This document shows, piece by piece, positions 27,820 through 38,800 of a stretch of 64,000 nucleotides of DNA. The notes under the pieces are model-generated. The model was not told where the DNA came from and searched no databases. It saw only the letters and a program-made list of their open reading frames with translations. The position numbers and the translations under genes are program-made. Origin of the DNA: Tengunoibacter tsumagoiensis (GTDB lineage Bacteria > Chloroflexota > Ktedonobacteria > Ktedonobacterales > Ktedonobacteraceae); the NCBI RefSeq assembly GCF_003967535.1, contig NZ_BIFR01000001.1:4711001-4775000 (forward strand). The letters are read 5' to 3'. Positions within the stretch are counted from its first letter, which is position 1; each line of letters begins with the position of its first letter.

Positions 27820-30258
27820 CTATGCACTAAATTTGACGATGGTCACGCCATCTCCACCTTCTTTTGGTGGCGCAAAAGCAAATGATTTGACCAACGGATG
27901 ATGCGTCAATTGCTCGCGAACGGCCTGACGAAGAGCTCCGGTCCCTTTGCCATGAAGCAGACGAACCGATGAGAGACCTGCAAGGACTGCATCGTTCAGA
28001 TAGGTATCCAGTTCTGCTAAAGCATCTTCGACACGCCATCCCCGCATATCTAATTGCAGATCGACGGGAGGACGCTCCTCAATATTCTGCATGATGATAT
28101 TTGGGCGAGCTCGCTCTTCAGAGGCTGCCTTACGCTTGCTGATGCGTTCAAGGGTATCGACATTGACGCGAAAACGGAGCGCGCCCATCTGGACTTCTGC
28201 CTCGCTACGGTCAGCCGATAATCCCAATAGCTCGGCATTCTGTCCAAAACTGAGCACTCGGACGGTATCACCTATCTGCAATGGCCCATCCAGGCGCTCA
28301 TCCCTGGCTACATTCTGGCGCTGCATAGGCTCTGGAATAGAGGTCACCTTCTGCTCCAACGCACGAGCACGCTGTCTCGCCTCACCCAGGTGGTCCTGCG
28401 TGATATTCCCACGCTTCGCGGTCGCACGAACTTTGCCAATCTCACGCAGAACTTCATCAAGCTCACGGCTGGCCTGAGCGCGCGCTTCATTCAGGATACG
28501 AATGCGGTCCAGCTCCAACTGATGGCGCTCAGATTCCAGTTGCTTTCGCTGGTACTCAGCCTCGACACGCTCCATGTTGAGATTAAAGCGCTCATCCTCT
28601 GCGGCCTTGCGCTCAGACTGCAAGCCCTCAAGCAGATTCTCCATTCGCACACCCGCGTTCCCCAAAAATCGGCGAGCGCCCCGAATAATGCGATTATCTA
28701 AACCAAGACGTTGAGCAATCGCCAGGGCATTACTACGCCCGGGCAGACCAATGCTCAGTTTATAGGTTGGAGAGAGCGTCTCAATATCAAACTCAACCGA
28801 GGCGTTGACGACCCCTTTCTGCTCATGGGCAAACGCTTTCAGCTCTGAATAGTGCGTCGTTGCGACCGTTGTAATATGCCGATCCAACAAAAAGGTGAGA
28901 ATGGCGCGCGCTAAAGCCGAGCCCTCACTGGGATCAGTTCCTGCGCCAAGCTCGTCAAAGAGGACCAGCGTTGGTTGAGGACGGGCCTCACGTTTGACCA
29001 GTTCGTCCGCCATCTTACCACGAATATCTGGCGTACTACGCTTACGATACTCTTCTACGGTCCGCAAAATCTCAATGATACGGCTGAGATGTGAGGAGAA
29101 TGTGCTCAGGTTCTGTTCAATACTCTGTTCGTCACCGATATCAGCAAAGATATCTTGAAAAATCGTGATCTCTGAGTCATCATCGGCTGGAATATGCAAT
29201 CCTGCCTGTGCCATCAATGAAAGCAGGCCAACGGTCTTTAGGGCGACAGTCTTACCACCAGTATTTGGTCCAGTAATCACGACCATAAAGAAGTCGCGCC
29301 CCAGATGGAAATTAGTGGGAACAACCTTGCCTGTCAGCAGTGGATGGCGCGCATTACGCAACTGAATAATACCATCGGTATTGAGCCGGGGCTCGCTAGA
29401 GCGTGTCATCCGCCCATAACGAGCTTTGGCCAGGTGAAGATCAAACTCTGCCAGAAGCTCTAACGCAACCTTCAGTGTCTCGGCCTCACGTCCAATCTCA
29501 GATGAGAGCTGCCGCAAGATCCGTTCGATCTCCTGCCTCTCTTCAGCTTGCAATTCACGAAGCCGGTTGTTCATTTCAACAATCACCATTGGTTCAACAA
29601 ACACTGTGGCACCACTGGATGACTGATCATGAACAATGCCACGTACATGGCTACGCTGCTCAGCTTTAACAGGAATGACATAGCGATCATTGCGCGTTGT
29701 GACCAGAGCTTCCTGGAGCGATGGCCCAAACTCGTTCACCAGTGTTCGCAACCGATCTTGCAGACGCTGATTGGCTCCACGCAACTCAAAGCGGATCTTG
29801 CGCAAGCCAGGGCTCGCAGTATCCAATACTTCGCCATCTTCGCTCACGGTCTCTTCAATACGACGGGCAATCTGAGGTCGCACAGGGATATCTGCTCCCA
29901 ATGCTCTCAGCAGCGGAAAGCTCTCAGGGTCCAGTTTCTCCAGAGTTCGCGAGACAAAATGCGCACTCCGAACTGTAAATAATATCTCTACAAGGTCGGC
30001 GGGCAACAAAATTCCTTCTCGCGCCGCTCGCACCAGATGAGCTCGAATATCATGGGCACCACGCACGCTGACATCTGCATTAAGATCTATCAAGCGCGAA
30101 GCCTCTGTTGTATATGCCTGGCGGCGACGGGCCTCTTGCAGATCAGCAGTTGGCTCAAGGCCCATCACCAGCTCTTTACTTGCCGAAAACGCTGCTTCAT
30201 GCGCCACCTTAGCCAGGATTTTGGGATACTCTAATGTTTGAATACTTTTCTCGTGCAT
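27820..30258 (-). CDS. mutS2: MutS2 endonuclease/ATPase
   Basis: MutS2 suppresses recombination or rescues stalled ribosomes depending on the organism; it is a dimeric ATPase with a C-terminal nuclease. The 812-residue protein shows Walker A TGPNTGGKTVALKT, Walker B TLVLFDELGAGTDPSEGSA, ATTHYSELK and a long charged coiled coil (~520-640). The C-terminal Smr domain has LDMRGWRVEDAL and LLHGKGTGALR. Length and order match the family. Monocistronic. Confidence 0.95.
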   Translation of the reverse strand: MHEKSIQTLEYPKILAKVAHEAAFSASKELVMGLEPTADLQEARRRQAYTTEASRLIDLNADVSVRGAHDIRAHLVRAAREGILLPADLVEILFTVRSAHFVSRTLEKLDPESFPLLRALGADIPVRPQIARRIEETVSEDGEVLDTASPGLRKIRFELRGANQRLQDRLRTLVNEFGPSLQEALVTTRNDRYVIPVKAEQRSHVRGIVHDQSSSGATVFVEPMVIVEMNNRLRELQAEERQEIERILRQLSSEIGREAETLKVALELLAEFDLHLAKARYGRMTRSSEPRLNTDGIIQLRNARHPLLTGKVVPTNFHLGRDFFMVVITGPNTGGKTVALKTVGLLSLMAQAGLHIPADDDSEITIFQDIFADIGDEQSIEQNLSTFSSHLSRIIEILRTVEEYRKRSTPDIRGKMADELVKREARPQPTLVLFDELGAGTDPSEGSALARAILTFLLDRHITTVATTHYSELKAFAHEQKGVVNASVEFDIETLSPTYKLSIGLPGRSNALAIAQRLGLDNRIIRGARRFLGNAGVRMENLLEGLQSERKAAEDERFNLNMERVEAEYQRKQLESERHQLELDRIRILNEARAQASRELDEVLREIGKVRATAKRGNITQDHLGEARQRARALEQKVTSIPEPMQRQNVARDERLDGPLQIGDTVRVLSFGQNAELLGLSADRSEAEVQMGALRFRVNVDTLERISKRKAASEERARPNIIMQNIEERPPVDLQLDMRGWRVEDALAELDTYLNDAVLAGLSSVRLLHGKGTGALRQAVREQLTHHPLVKSFAFAPPKEGGDGVTIVKFSA

Positions 30259-30673
30259 ATGCTTTTTTTATGAGTCCTTTTTTCTGGGCCTGCACCCACA
30301 AACGGAGCGCAGCAAACGTTCTTCTATTCATACAATCCACACGGACTATCGCTATCTCGACAGCTCCAACGCTCAACACTCTGGTCGGCCTGGATTCTTA
30401 AATTGCACTCATAAATGAATCTTTCTGATAATAAAGAGGATGAGAAACAACCTGGCTCCTGCTTCTCTTGAACTGTCACAGTCGTCGTGGGTGTTGGAGG
30501 ACAAACAATTTTGGAACATTGATCGTATCTTAGTATACCATAAAAAATCTGCTTATGGGGCAATCACCTGCTACAAAAAGGTCTCCTCCCTAGAACTACT
30601 TACTTACCGTTCACGTATATAGTAGTAAAGAGATATCTGGAGCCAGTTACGGACGAGATTGGAGCTTTCAACT
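30259..30673. other. Intergenic region
   Basis: About 415 bp between divergent genes. Short frames have no ribosome-binding sites and no recognised motif; presumably it holds promoters for both sides. Confidence 0.5.
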
Positions 30674-31108
30674 ATGGTTTTACATGTTGGAGAACGCGTC
30701 TATTGGGGCACTCCGGAGGTCATTTATCTGGAAGGACCTATCGTGGCTCTGCATGCTGAATTCCAGACAGTCGTGGTACATATCGAACGCGCGACCACAT
30801 ATTCAGCTCACTTGATTGGAACGGAGATTCCTTTCGCTGCAGATGGCGTGATGCCTCTGAAAAGCGCAAGCCCTCCTAATACAACAAGTGAACGGAATAC
30901 TGACCGCCAGCCACTTCCGGCAATGAGCGATGATGAAAAGGTTCAACGTGCTGCTGCTGCTGCAGTCCACCAACAATATGGCTATCAGCTTTCAAAAGAA
31001 CACGAACAAGCGTTGATTGCAGAGGTTGCGCGAACGCTCAACAATGATTCTGCACTTCGCTCTCAGATTATTACTTCAATGGATGAGATTCTACGTCGCG
31101 AGTGGTAG
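30674..31108 (+). CDS. Hypothetical protein with small beta-rich N-terminus
   Basis: A 144-residue protein. Residues 1-65 look like a small beta-barrel (VGERVYWGTPEVIYLEGPIV, FQTVVVHIERA), and the C-terminal half is helical with an Ala-rich stretch encoded by CTG repeats. GGAG lies nine bases before ATG 30674. No family was recognised. Confidence 0.6.
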   Translation: MVLHVGERVYWGTPEVIYLEGPIVALHAEFQTVVVHIERATTYSAHLIGTEIPFAADGVMPLKSASPPNTTSERNTDRQPLPAMSDDEKVQRAAAAAVHQQYGYQLSKEHEQALIAEVARTLNNDSALRSQIITSMDEILRREW

Positions 31109-31286
31109 CTCCAGACCAGGATCTTTCAATACGCGTATGTAAGTTCAGTTTTGTGCACGACATTTGCTCCATAGGTGTATTGAATATTCAATGAATCGTA
31201 CGAGGACCTTTTTGGGCTCTTCGGTCTATAGATTATAGACGTTTTGATTGATATACTCTTATCACTAATAATAAAAAGGATGAATT

Positions 31287-31868
31287 ATGACTACTCAGCC
31301 CGTCTCTGCCAATGCTCCATCGACTGGTCGTCGTAAGCGTTCTGGCTGTATCCCAGGATGTTTTATAACGCTTCTTGTGCTCATCGTGCTTCTGATAGCT
31401 GCCTGGTTCGTTGCGATCCGGCCCACACTCCACACTATCGCTTCTGACCAGTTAGATAAAGCCATGACCAGTGCGGTCAATCAGGTCCCTAGCCATGCAG
31501 GCGATCAGATTCCCAGCGGCGGACTCACGCTTCCTGTGGATGAGACGATTATTACTAATTTGATCTCAGTTAATCTCGCACCCTCTAATCCTGTCAAACA
31601 TCCGGTCACTCATATTACAAGTTCGGGCATGCGCCTGGAGTTCCAGCTCTACGGCTATAGTTGCGCTATCTCGGCACTCCCTTATGCGGACAATGGCCAG
31701 CTCAAAGTCAAAAATGTGACTGTTGATGGCATTATTGGTCTGGTGATGTCCTCTGATGAGATCACAGCTCTGCTCAATCGCCACCTGGCTGATGCTCAGC
31801 AACGCTTACAACATCCAACCACTGGCGTCCAATTAAAAGATCATGAGGTCGATATTACGCTGGGATAA
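31287..31868 (+). CDS. Membrane-anchored hypothetical protein
   Basis: A 193-residue protein with a basic N-terminus and one transmembrane helix (ITLLVLIVLLIAAWFVAI) at about 28-45; the rest is predicted extracytoplasmic and beta-rich. It recalls DUF2993-type lipid-binding proteins in layout, but there is no decisive motif. AGGATG precedes the ATG. It converges on the signal peptidase genes. Confidence 0.65.
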   Translation: MTTQPVSANAPSTGRRKRSGCIPGCFITLLVLIVLLIAAWFVAIRPTLHTIASDQLDKAMTSAVNQVPSHAGDQIPSGGLTLPVDETIITNLISVNLAPSNPVKHPVTHITSSGMRLEFQLYGYSCAISALPYADNGQLKVKNVTVDGIIGLVMSSDEITALLNRHLADAQQRLQHPTTGVQLKDHEVDITLG

Positions 31869-31886
31869 TGCGTTCTTTCGAGGGAG

Positions 31887-31907
31887 GAGACCCCTGGTAG
31901 GGGTCTC
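31887..31907. terminator. Hairpin between convergent genes
   Basis: Perfect 9-bp arms with GGT loop (GAGACCCCT/AGGGGTCTC) between the hypothetical gene and the first signal peptidase gene. Confidence 0.65.
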
Positions 31908-31909
31908 GT

Positions 31910-32686
31910 TCATACCTTTGCTTTCGCTGTTGGACGGCGACGACTGGCCACAGATATGCTCGGTGCAATCAACAGTAATCCTGTCTGTATCCCACCCTGA
32001 CTCTGTGATTGGAGGGCCACAGGTGCACTGGCAGGCACACCATTCTGAACAGGACATGTACTGGCATCGGCTGGGAGATGAGTTGGAGGGGCTGGAAGGT
32101 TCTCAAAGGTTGATGTAGCGCTGGGCAATAGACCAAGATTATTCTGTCCAAAGGGCCAGTAAATCAGCGCCCCACGCCCGATGATGTTTCCCCTTGGTAC
32201 ACAGCCCCACGCTCGTGAATCTGAGCTCCCATTCCGATTATCGCCCAGCACAAAAAAAGTATTCGCGGGGATCACACGGTCGACAAAAGAGGAGTAAGGG
32301 TTCCCTTGATTCTCAGGAGCAATGTATGGCTCGCGAAGAACCTTCCCATTGATCGAAATCGTTGTATTTTGAATCGAAATAACATCGCCGGGAAGCCCAA
32401 TAACTCGTTTCACATAATCTTGAGAGGGATTGGGAGGAGCAACAAAAACAATAATATCGCCACGTGCCGGTGCATGGAACGCATAGGACCACTTATCGAC
32501 AATCATAAGCTCTCCATTATGGAGGGTTGGCTCCATGCTCATACCATCGATATTGAAGTTTTGGATTGCCATCTGGATGATGAGAAACATAAGGACTGTA
32601 AGTACCAGAGTCTCGATAATCTCACGTATCAATCGATAACGCTTCTCAAAATTTAGTTCTAAATCCACCGATATCCCTCTTGCCAT
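31910..32686 (-). CDS. lepB: Signal peptidase I (paralogue 1)
   Basis: Signal peptidase I removes Sec signal peptides at the outer face of the membrane. The 258-residue protein has one N-terminal helix (TLVLTVLMFLIIQMAI), the Ser nucleophile in GMSMEPTL, the Lys base in DYVKRVIGLPGD and the box E GDNRNGSSDSRAWG. Beyond the catalytic domain is a ~65-residue Pro/Ala-rich tail with a second hydrophobic stretch (GLLLIAPSISVA) and a basic end. AGAGGA precedes the ATG. It lies 94 bp downstream of its paralogue on the same strand. Confidence 0.93.
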   Translation of the reverse strand: MARGISVDLELNFEKRYRLIREIIETLVLTVLMFLIIQMAIQNFNIDGMSMEPTLHNGELMIVDKWSYAFHAPARGDIIVFVAPPNPSQDYVKRVIGLPGDVISIQNTTISINGKVLREPYIAPENQGNPYSSFVDRVIPANTFFVLGDNRNGSSDSRAWGCVPRGNIIGRGALIYWPFGQNNLGLLPSATSTFENLPAPPTHLPADASTCPVQNGVPASAPVALQSQSQGGIQTGLLLIAPSISVASRRRPTAKAKV

Positions 32687-32780
32687 CTATGGATCCTCTC
32701 GCCCCGGGGGAATGAAGGATGAGGGCTCATCCACTCTTCTCCTTATCCCCCTACTTCTCCTCGGAGGTAGGAGAGACGCT

Positions 32781-33524
32781 TTAGCGCCGACCCCACCTTC
32801 GAGAAAAACCAACTGCCCCCAAAATAAGACCCGGGCCAATAAGCAGTGCCATCGCCCCTGAGTTCTGCCAGGAGATCGCGCTATCTGGTGCATGAGTCGC
32901 CGTCTTTGTTCCCTCTTGATGAACATTTGCAAAGACAGAGGAAACATTCGGAAGAAAACCCGCATTATCCTCATGGATGATTGGCCAGTACACGAGAGCC
33001 GCACGTCCAATAATATTACTGCGCGGCAATAGACCCCAATCTCGCGAATCGGAACTATTAATGCGATCATCACCCAACGCCAGATACTTATCTTTCGGCA
33101 GCACAAAGTGATCATAAACAGGATAGCCAGGCCGATTATAAAAAGAATTTCCTTGTCTCGTAGGCGTTACATACGTCTCATGCAAGGTTACTCCATCCAC
33201 GGTTACGTCATTCCCTTTAATGGTTACGACATCGCCCGGGATAGCAATGATTCGCTTGACATAGTTCTCTTCAGGATGAGGAGGAGCAATGAAGACCACA
33301 ACATCACCACGTGCAGGAGCGTGAAATTGATAGGAGACTTTGTCCACCATAATCCGTTCCCCATCATGCAAGCTGTTCTCCATACTTGGACCGTCAACTG
33401 TGTAATTCTGTACCGCAATGTTAATGATAAAAAACATCAGCGCAGTTAAGACAACAGTTTCAATGATCTCGCGAATGAGACGGTTCCTCTTCTCGAAATT
33501 CTGTTCCACTTTCAAAACATTCAC
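32781..33524 (-). CDS. lepB: Signal peptidase I (paralogue 2)
   Basis: A 247-residue paralogue of the downstream gene. It opens with the same NFEKR-RLIREIIET run, and has Ser in GPSMENSL, Lys in NYVKRIIAIPGD and GDDRINSSDSRDWG. A C-terminal hydrophobic segment (AMALLIGPGLILGAVG) followed by SRRWGRR would give a second membrane anchor. The start is GTG at 33524 with little ribosome-binding signal. The two genes probably arose by tandem duplication and may split substrates. Confidence 0.92.
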   Translation of the reverse strand: MNVLKVEQNFEKRNRLIREIIETVVLTALMFFIINIAVQNYTVDGPSMENSLHDGERIMVDKVSYQFHAPARGDVVVFIAPPHPEENYVKRIIAIPGDVVTIKGNDVTVDGVTLHETYVTPTRQGNSFYNRPGYPVYDHFVLPKDKYLALGDDRINSSDSRDWGLLPRSNIIGRAALVYWPIIHEDNAGFLPNVSSVFANVHQEGTKTATHAPDSAISWQNSGAMALLIGPGLILGAVGFSRRWGRR

Positions 33525-33872
33525 CTGTGAGTGTTTCTAATTGCCCTCCAATGTATCATAGTATGCCAGAGCTAGCAAGTTTAGAGGGCAAGGTCATGAT
33601 TCGGCTCTCTATGTAGTCTATCATCACAAACAAGCATCTGCCGAATGGAATGCTCATTTGGCCTGATGCCGATCAGAGCCTGGCAAACGACGATATCCTG
33701 TTCTAAAGCGCCTTCTGCAAACTTTGACGCCTATGAACCTACCTACTATACGCAACAATAGCCCCCGCGTTGCAAAGAGGGTGCTCTTCGCTCCTGTCAC
33801 AACAACTGTAGCATAGGAGAAACAAAAATACCTTTTGTATCATGCAGATACAACCTGAACGGCCTCTTTTGT
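33525..33872. other. Intergenic region
   Basis: About 350 bp upstream of the signal peptidase pair and after the ADP-ribosylglycohydrolase gene. I see no gene, strong hairpin or repeat here. Confidence 0.5.
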
Positions 33873-35297
33873 TTATACTTCTAAGATCAGTTCTTTCCGC
33901 AGGCTCTCTACTATCTCGCCTTGATTATCTCTTGTCGCTCGAAACAGGCATGATGGTCCATGAGCAAACTGGACCCGTATAAGCTTAATATGCAGACCGG
34001 CCTGGGACAGATGCTGCTCGCTCTGCTCCAATACCGTTCCTTCTCCTAAAATTGGATGATGAATGATGGGTAGAAGCTGTTGATCGTGACAGAGGGGCAG
34101 GTAATATTGCTCTTCCCAGTCTAAAATCTTCCGGGCAAGGGTCTCACGATCTCCTTCCAGAGACGAGAAGGATGTGGACGCACACCGTTGCTTAATATGA
34201 TACAGCCGCTCAGCCATCTGTAAAATATACTCACGGTCCTGCACCGTCTGCAACAGGTTCTCTGGCAGCTCTGCCGCATGCAGACCATGATAGGCCCCTT
34301 GAAGAGCCCCCACACATGCTGCAATCGTATCCGTATCGCTGCCAAAGGTATCGGCTGCGGTGACGACAGACCTGACAGGCTCATCCAGATTGTGCAAGAA
34401 GAGGTAGAGCGCTGCACAAACGGTCGAAAGACCCGAAGCCCAATTTGCCAGTGGATAGCGAGCCCCAATAAAGCGATAATATGCCAGATAATGAGAGGTA
34501 CTGGCGATACGCTCCAGATATTGTCCCGCCTCCTGTTGGGCTTTGTGGAGGGTATCCTGAAAAGAGCTCTTACTCTGTTCTTCCCAACAAGCGATCCAAT
34601 CCTGAGCTATGTCAAAGCTGGTCAATAGAGGCAGGCATCGGGGCATCCAATCTAGAAGATACTCAATCAGCTTCGTTTTCAGAGAACTATTCTGCTCAGA
34701 TGTAAGGGTATAATTAATAGCTAAACCATATAATATTGTCCCCAGGAGCGCCCGAGGATGCCCATGAGTCACAATGGCATTCACAAATGAATTTTTAATA
34801 ATCGCCTCTTCATCGCCCGCATTGGCTAAAGCAATAGAAAGGTTCCTCACAACCGGACCATTAGTCTGTATCTGTGTATAATCAACAATGGGCGTCTTAT
34901 AAAAATTATGTTCCCACAACACATTTTTACGGAGATAGAGCCGCGCAGCAGTCTTAGATCGTTTCCCACCACCACGCACATACTGAAGCCAGAGGGGAAG
35001 CTCAGCATATGCAAATGCTGCTGCTGCAAACTGCCCATCTGCACGAATACTGCGAGCAACAGCCAGAGCCAGTTGCGTATCATCAGAATATTCGCCCGTA
35101 CGCACTGGTTCTCTATAGCCACTCACGTCTTGTAGATACTTATCCCAGGCCACAAATTCAGTTGCAGGCTGGTCATAAAATGGCTGCAATCCTCGATTAG
35201 CATAGGTATAGACAGATTCAGTTGGCCAACCAAGTGCATCACCTACTGCGCTGTACAGGAGTGCGCCTTGAAAGCGATCATGCAATTGAACAGTCAT
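33873..35297 (-). CDS. ADP-ribosylglycohydrolase family protein
   Basis: A 474-residue member of the DraG/ARH family, which removes ADP-ribose from modified proteins or other targets. The Mg-binding elements are visible: SDDTQLALAVA and, near the end of the fold, FGSDTDTIAACVGALQGA, with GALLYSAVGDALGWPTE at the N-terminus. The C-terminal ~110 residues (after ERLYHIKQR) form an extra domain. AAAGGATC precedes the ATG. The target is unknown and no ADP-ribosyltransferase gene is nearby. Confidence 0.88.
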   Translation of the reverse strand: MTVQLHDRFQGALLYSAVGDALGWPTESVYTYANRGLQPFYDQPATEFVAWDKYLQDVSGYREPVRTGEYSDDTQLALAVARSIRADGQFAAAAFAYAELPLWLQYVRGGGKRSKTAARLYLRKNVLWEHNFYKTPIVDYTQIQTNGPVVRNLSIALANAGDEEAIIKNSFVNAIVTHGHPRALLGTILYGLAINYTLTSEQNSSLKTKLIEYLLDWMPRCLPLLTSFDIAQDWIACWEEQSKSSFQDTLHKAQQEAGQYLERIASTSHYLAYYRFIGARYPLANWASGLSTVCAALYLFLHNLDEPVRSVVTAADTFGSDTDTIAACVGALQGAYHGLHAAELPENLLQTVQDREYILQMAERLYHIKQRCASTSFSSLEGDRETLARKILDWEEQYYLPLCHDQQLLPIIHHPILGEGTVLEQSEQHLSQAGLHIKLIRVQFAHGPSCLFRATRDNQGEIVESLRKELILEV

Positions 35298-35466
35298 TCT
35301 CTATTGATCCTTTTCTAGTCAGTATTCCATTTAAAATATGCCTGATCTCACCTGGAGAGTCAAGACAGATTACGTTTTTGGAGAACAGATATCATAACCC
35401 ATTTTTCATAGCTCTCCCCTCTAAGAGAAATAAGTTTTCCCTTTTTGGTGTTCTCTTTCTATGATG

Positions 35467-35570
35467 GTCTCTCTATTGGCCTCTCTAAAGAACAAGAAAA
35501 ATTGTAGTCTCTCTATTGGCCTCTCTAAAGAACAAGAAAAATTGTAGTCTCTCTATAAAGAACAAGAAAA
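35467..35570. repeat. 40-bp tandem repeat, 2.7 copies
   Basis: A unit beginning GTCTCTCTATTGGCC and running to AACAAGAAAAATTGTA occurs exactly twice (35467-35506, 35507-35546). A third copy is shortened by loss of the TTGGCCTCTCT segment. It lies 240-340 bp upstream of uvrA. Confidence 0.85.
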
Positions 35571-35683
35571 AGGTAGTAAATTGTTTGATGGAGACGAGAG
35601 CGTTGAGAATGGGAGACCGGCCTTTCTTTACCTACCCCTATGACCTCTTGACGTCAAGATAAAAAGTATAGTAGTGTTACGTG

Positions 35684-35696
35684 GAACGTTTGTTTG
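35684..35696 (+). promoter_or_regulatory. Candidate LexA (SOS) box of uvrA
   Basis: GAACGTTTGTTTG matches the Gram-positive-type SOS consensus GAACRNRYGTTYG at 12 of 13 positions. It lies about 110 bp upstream of uvrA, a classic LexA target. The assignment is by analogy; LexA of this organism is not in the window. Confidence 0.45.
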
Positions 35697-35806
35697 TACC
35701 CAACAAAGTGCATCAGTAGAGATTATCCTCAAATAGGTGCTAACAAACAGAGCCATCAGGACTACTGCTAAAAGTTGCGATGTTTAGTGACGGATTGGTT
35801 TGATGT

Positions 35807-38800
35807 ATGCCCCAAGATAAAATTGTGATACGAGGTGCTCGTGAGCACAATCTCAAAAATATTGATGTCACCATACCACGAGACAAGCTGGTTGTGATCA
35901 CCGGACTCTCAGGCTCCGGAAAAAGTAGCCTGGCCTTCGATACGATCTTTGCCGAAGGTCAGCGCCGCTATGTCGAATCCCTCTCAGCCTATGCGCGGCA
36001 GTTCCTGGATAAAATGGATAAGCCCGATGTGGAGCATATCGATGGGCTGTCGCCTGCGATCTCGATTGACCAGAAAGGGACGTCTCATAATCCCCGTTCG
36101 AGCGTTGGCACCGTCACGGAGATCTACGACTATCTTCGTCTCCTCTATGCGCGCGTCGGTCATGCCCATTGTCCACAATGTGGCCGCGAGGTCAGTCAAC
36201 AGACGCTCCAACAGATTGTCGATGCCGTTCTCAGCCTCCCTGAGGGGTCTCGCATTCTTCTCCTTGCCCCGCTCGTTCAAGGCCGCAAGGGCGAATACAA
36301 GAATGTGTTTGAGGAGATGCGCCGCTCCGGGTATGTCCGTATGCGCGTCGATGGCAAGATCGTTGATCTCAGCGATGAGATTGAGCTTGATAAACAAAAG
36401 AAACATACGATTGAGGCGGTGGTGGATCGTCTGGTCATTCGCAAAAAAGCGCATGAAGATGGGTCGCAAAATGGCACCACCGGGCTAAAAGTAGCTGAGC
36501 GGCCCGCTCTCTATGAGGTGAATGCAGCCAGAGAGCCCCATCTTGACGAAGAGGGTCTGGCAGAACCCACCTTACCAGCGATTGCGCATGAAGAGGTCGA
36601 TCAGGCCTTCCGTCAGCGCGTCTCAGATTCGCTCGAAACGACGTTAAAACTAGGCAATGGAGTGGTACTGGTAGCAGTTGTGGATGGGGAAGAGATTCTT
36701 TTCTCTGAGAAAGCTGCCTGCGTCTACTGTAATATCAGTCTTCCTGAGATTGCCCCACGCACGTTTAGCTTCAATAGCCCTCATGGTGCCTGTCCAACCT
36801 GCACTGGCCTGGGCACGCAGCAAGAGATTGATGCTGATCTGGTTGTGACCAATGGGGACTTGAGTATCCTACAAGGGGCAATTGCTCCCTGGAGTAAGAT
36901 GATCAGCGGCAGCCAGTGGCATCAGGCGACAATGGAGGCGCTCTCCAAACGCTATGATGTGAATCTCAATACTCCCTGGCGTGAGCTCAGCAAGGAGATC
37001 CAGAAGAAGATTCTCTACGGCGTTGATGAGCCGCTCGCGATCCGCTATACGCCACAACATGGCAATACGCGCACGTACAACACAAATTTTGAAGGGGTCA
37101 TCCCCAGTCTGGCCAAACGCTATCAACAGACCGAAAGCGAAGGGGTCCGTGAGGAGATCGAGGGCTTTATGTCGGCTCGCCTCTGTCCAGATTGCCATGG
37201 TGCACGCCTCAAACCCGAAGCTTTAGCTGTCACTGTTGCAGGTCGCAATATTGTTCAGGTTACTCAGCTTCCCATTAATCGCGCTCAACGCTTCTTCGAG
37301 GAATTAGAGGCCGAAACACCAGAGGTCGCGCCTGTCGTGACCCACGAACCAGCCACAATTTCTACAGGCAAAGGGAAGAAAAAGGAGCCGAAACAGAATG
37401 GCTCGCTCCTTGGTGATCCATTGCAGAAGATCCGGCTCTCTGACCCGCTGGTCTTAACTCATCTTAGTGCACGTGAACGCTTTATTGCACGCCAGATTCT
37501 TAAAGAGATTCGAGCTCGCCTCCAGTTCCTGATCGATGTGGGTCTTGACTATCTGACCCTGGATCGAACTGCGGCGACCCTCTCCGGCGGCGAGGCTCAG
37601 CGTATTCGTCTGGCAACTCAGATTGGCTCGGGCCTGATGGGCGTGCTCTATATTCTCGATGAGCCAAGCATTGGTCTGCATCAACGCGACAATGAACGCT
37701 TGATCCATACGCTCGAACGGCTGCGCAATCTCGGTAATACGCTTCTAGTGGTCGAGCATGATGAAGATACCATGCGAGCAGCGGACCATATCATCGATAT
37801 TGGGCCGGGAGCTGGTGAACACGGCGGACATGTGGTTGCTGAAGGGACCTATGATGAGATTGTTGCTAATCTCAATTCGCTGACGGGTGACTACCTGTCG
37901 CGACGAAAGTTTGTGGTAACGCCACAAGAACGACGCCAGGGGAACGGAAATTCGTTGGTGATCCGTGGCGCTCGTGAGAACAACCTGAAACAGGTGGATG
38001 TCGAGATCCCGCTGGGCAAGTTTGTCGCAATTACGGGTGTCTCAGGCTCTGGCAAGAGTACGTTGATCACGGATATTCTGTATCGCAAGCTCTCTCAGAC
38101 GTTTTTCCGCGCTCACGAGAAGCCTGGTGCTCACGATACGATTGAAGGGCTAGAATACCTGGATAAGGTGATCGATATCGATCAGTCTCCGATTGGCCGT
38201 ACCCCTCGCTCAAATCCAGCTACCTATACAAATGCCTTTACCATTATTCGCGATCTGTTTGCACAGGTGCCTGAGTCTCGCCTCCGTGGCTATATGCCTG
38301 GCCGCTTCTCTTTTAATGTCAAAGGTGGACGCTGTGAGGCCTGTAAGGGCGAAGGTATTGTCAAGATCGAGATGAACTTCCTTCCCGATGTCTATGTTCC
38401 CTGTGAGGTCTGTCAGGGCAAACGTTACAATCGAGAAGCCCTTGAGATTCATTATAAAGGCAAGACTATCGCGGATGTGCTGGATATGACGGTTGAGGAG
38501 TCTCTGAGCTTCTTTGAGAATGTCCCTTCCATCTATAGCAAGATGAAGACGCTCTTTGATGTGGGTCTGGGCTATATGCGACTTGGACAGCCAGCCACCA
38601 CGCTCTCAGGCGGCGAGGCCCAGCGCGTCAAACTGGCGACTGAGCTCTCACGTCGGGCAACAGGTCGCACCATGTATATTCTGGATGAGCCAACTACTGG
38701 CCTCCATTTTGCTGATGTGGATCGCTTGCTCAGTGTCCTGCAACGCCTCGTGGATGCAGGCAATAGCATTGTGGTGATCGAACATAATCTGGATGTCATT

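Larger units (their letters stand above)
35298..35806. other. Intergenic region with 40-bp repeats and the uvrA control region
   Basis: About 510 bp between divergent genes. It holds the 40-bp tandem repeat (35467-35570) and a LexA-like site (35684-35696), described separately. No gene is evident. Confidence 0.7.
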
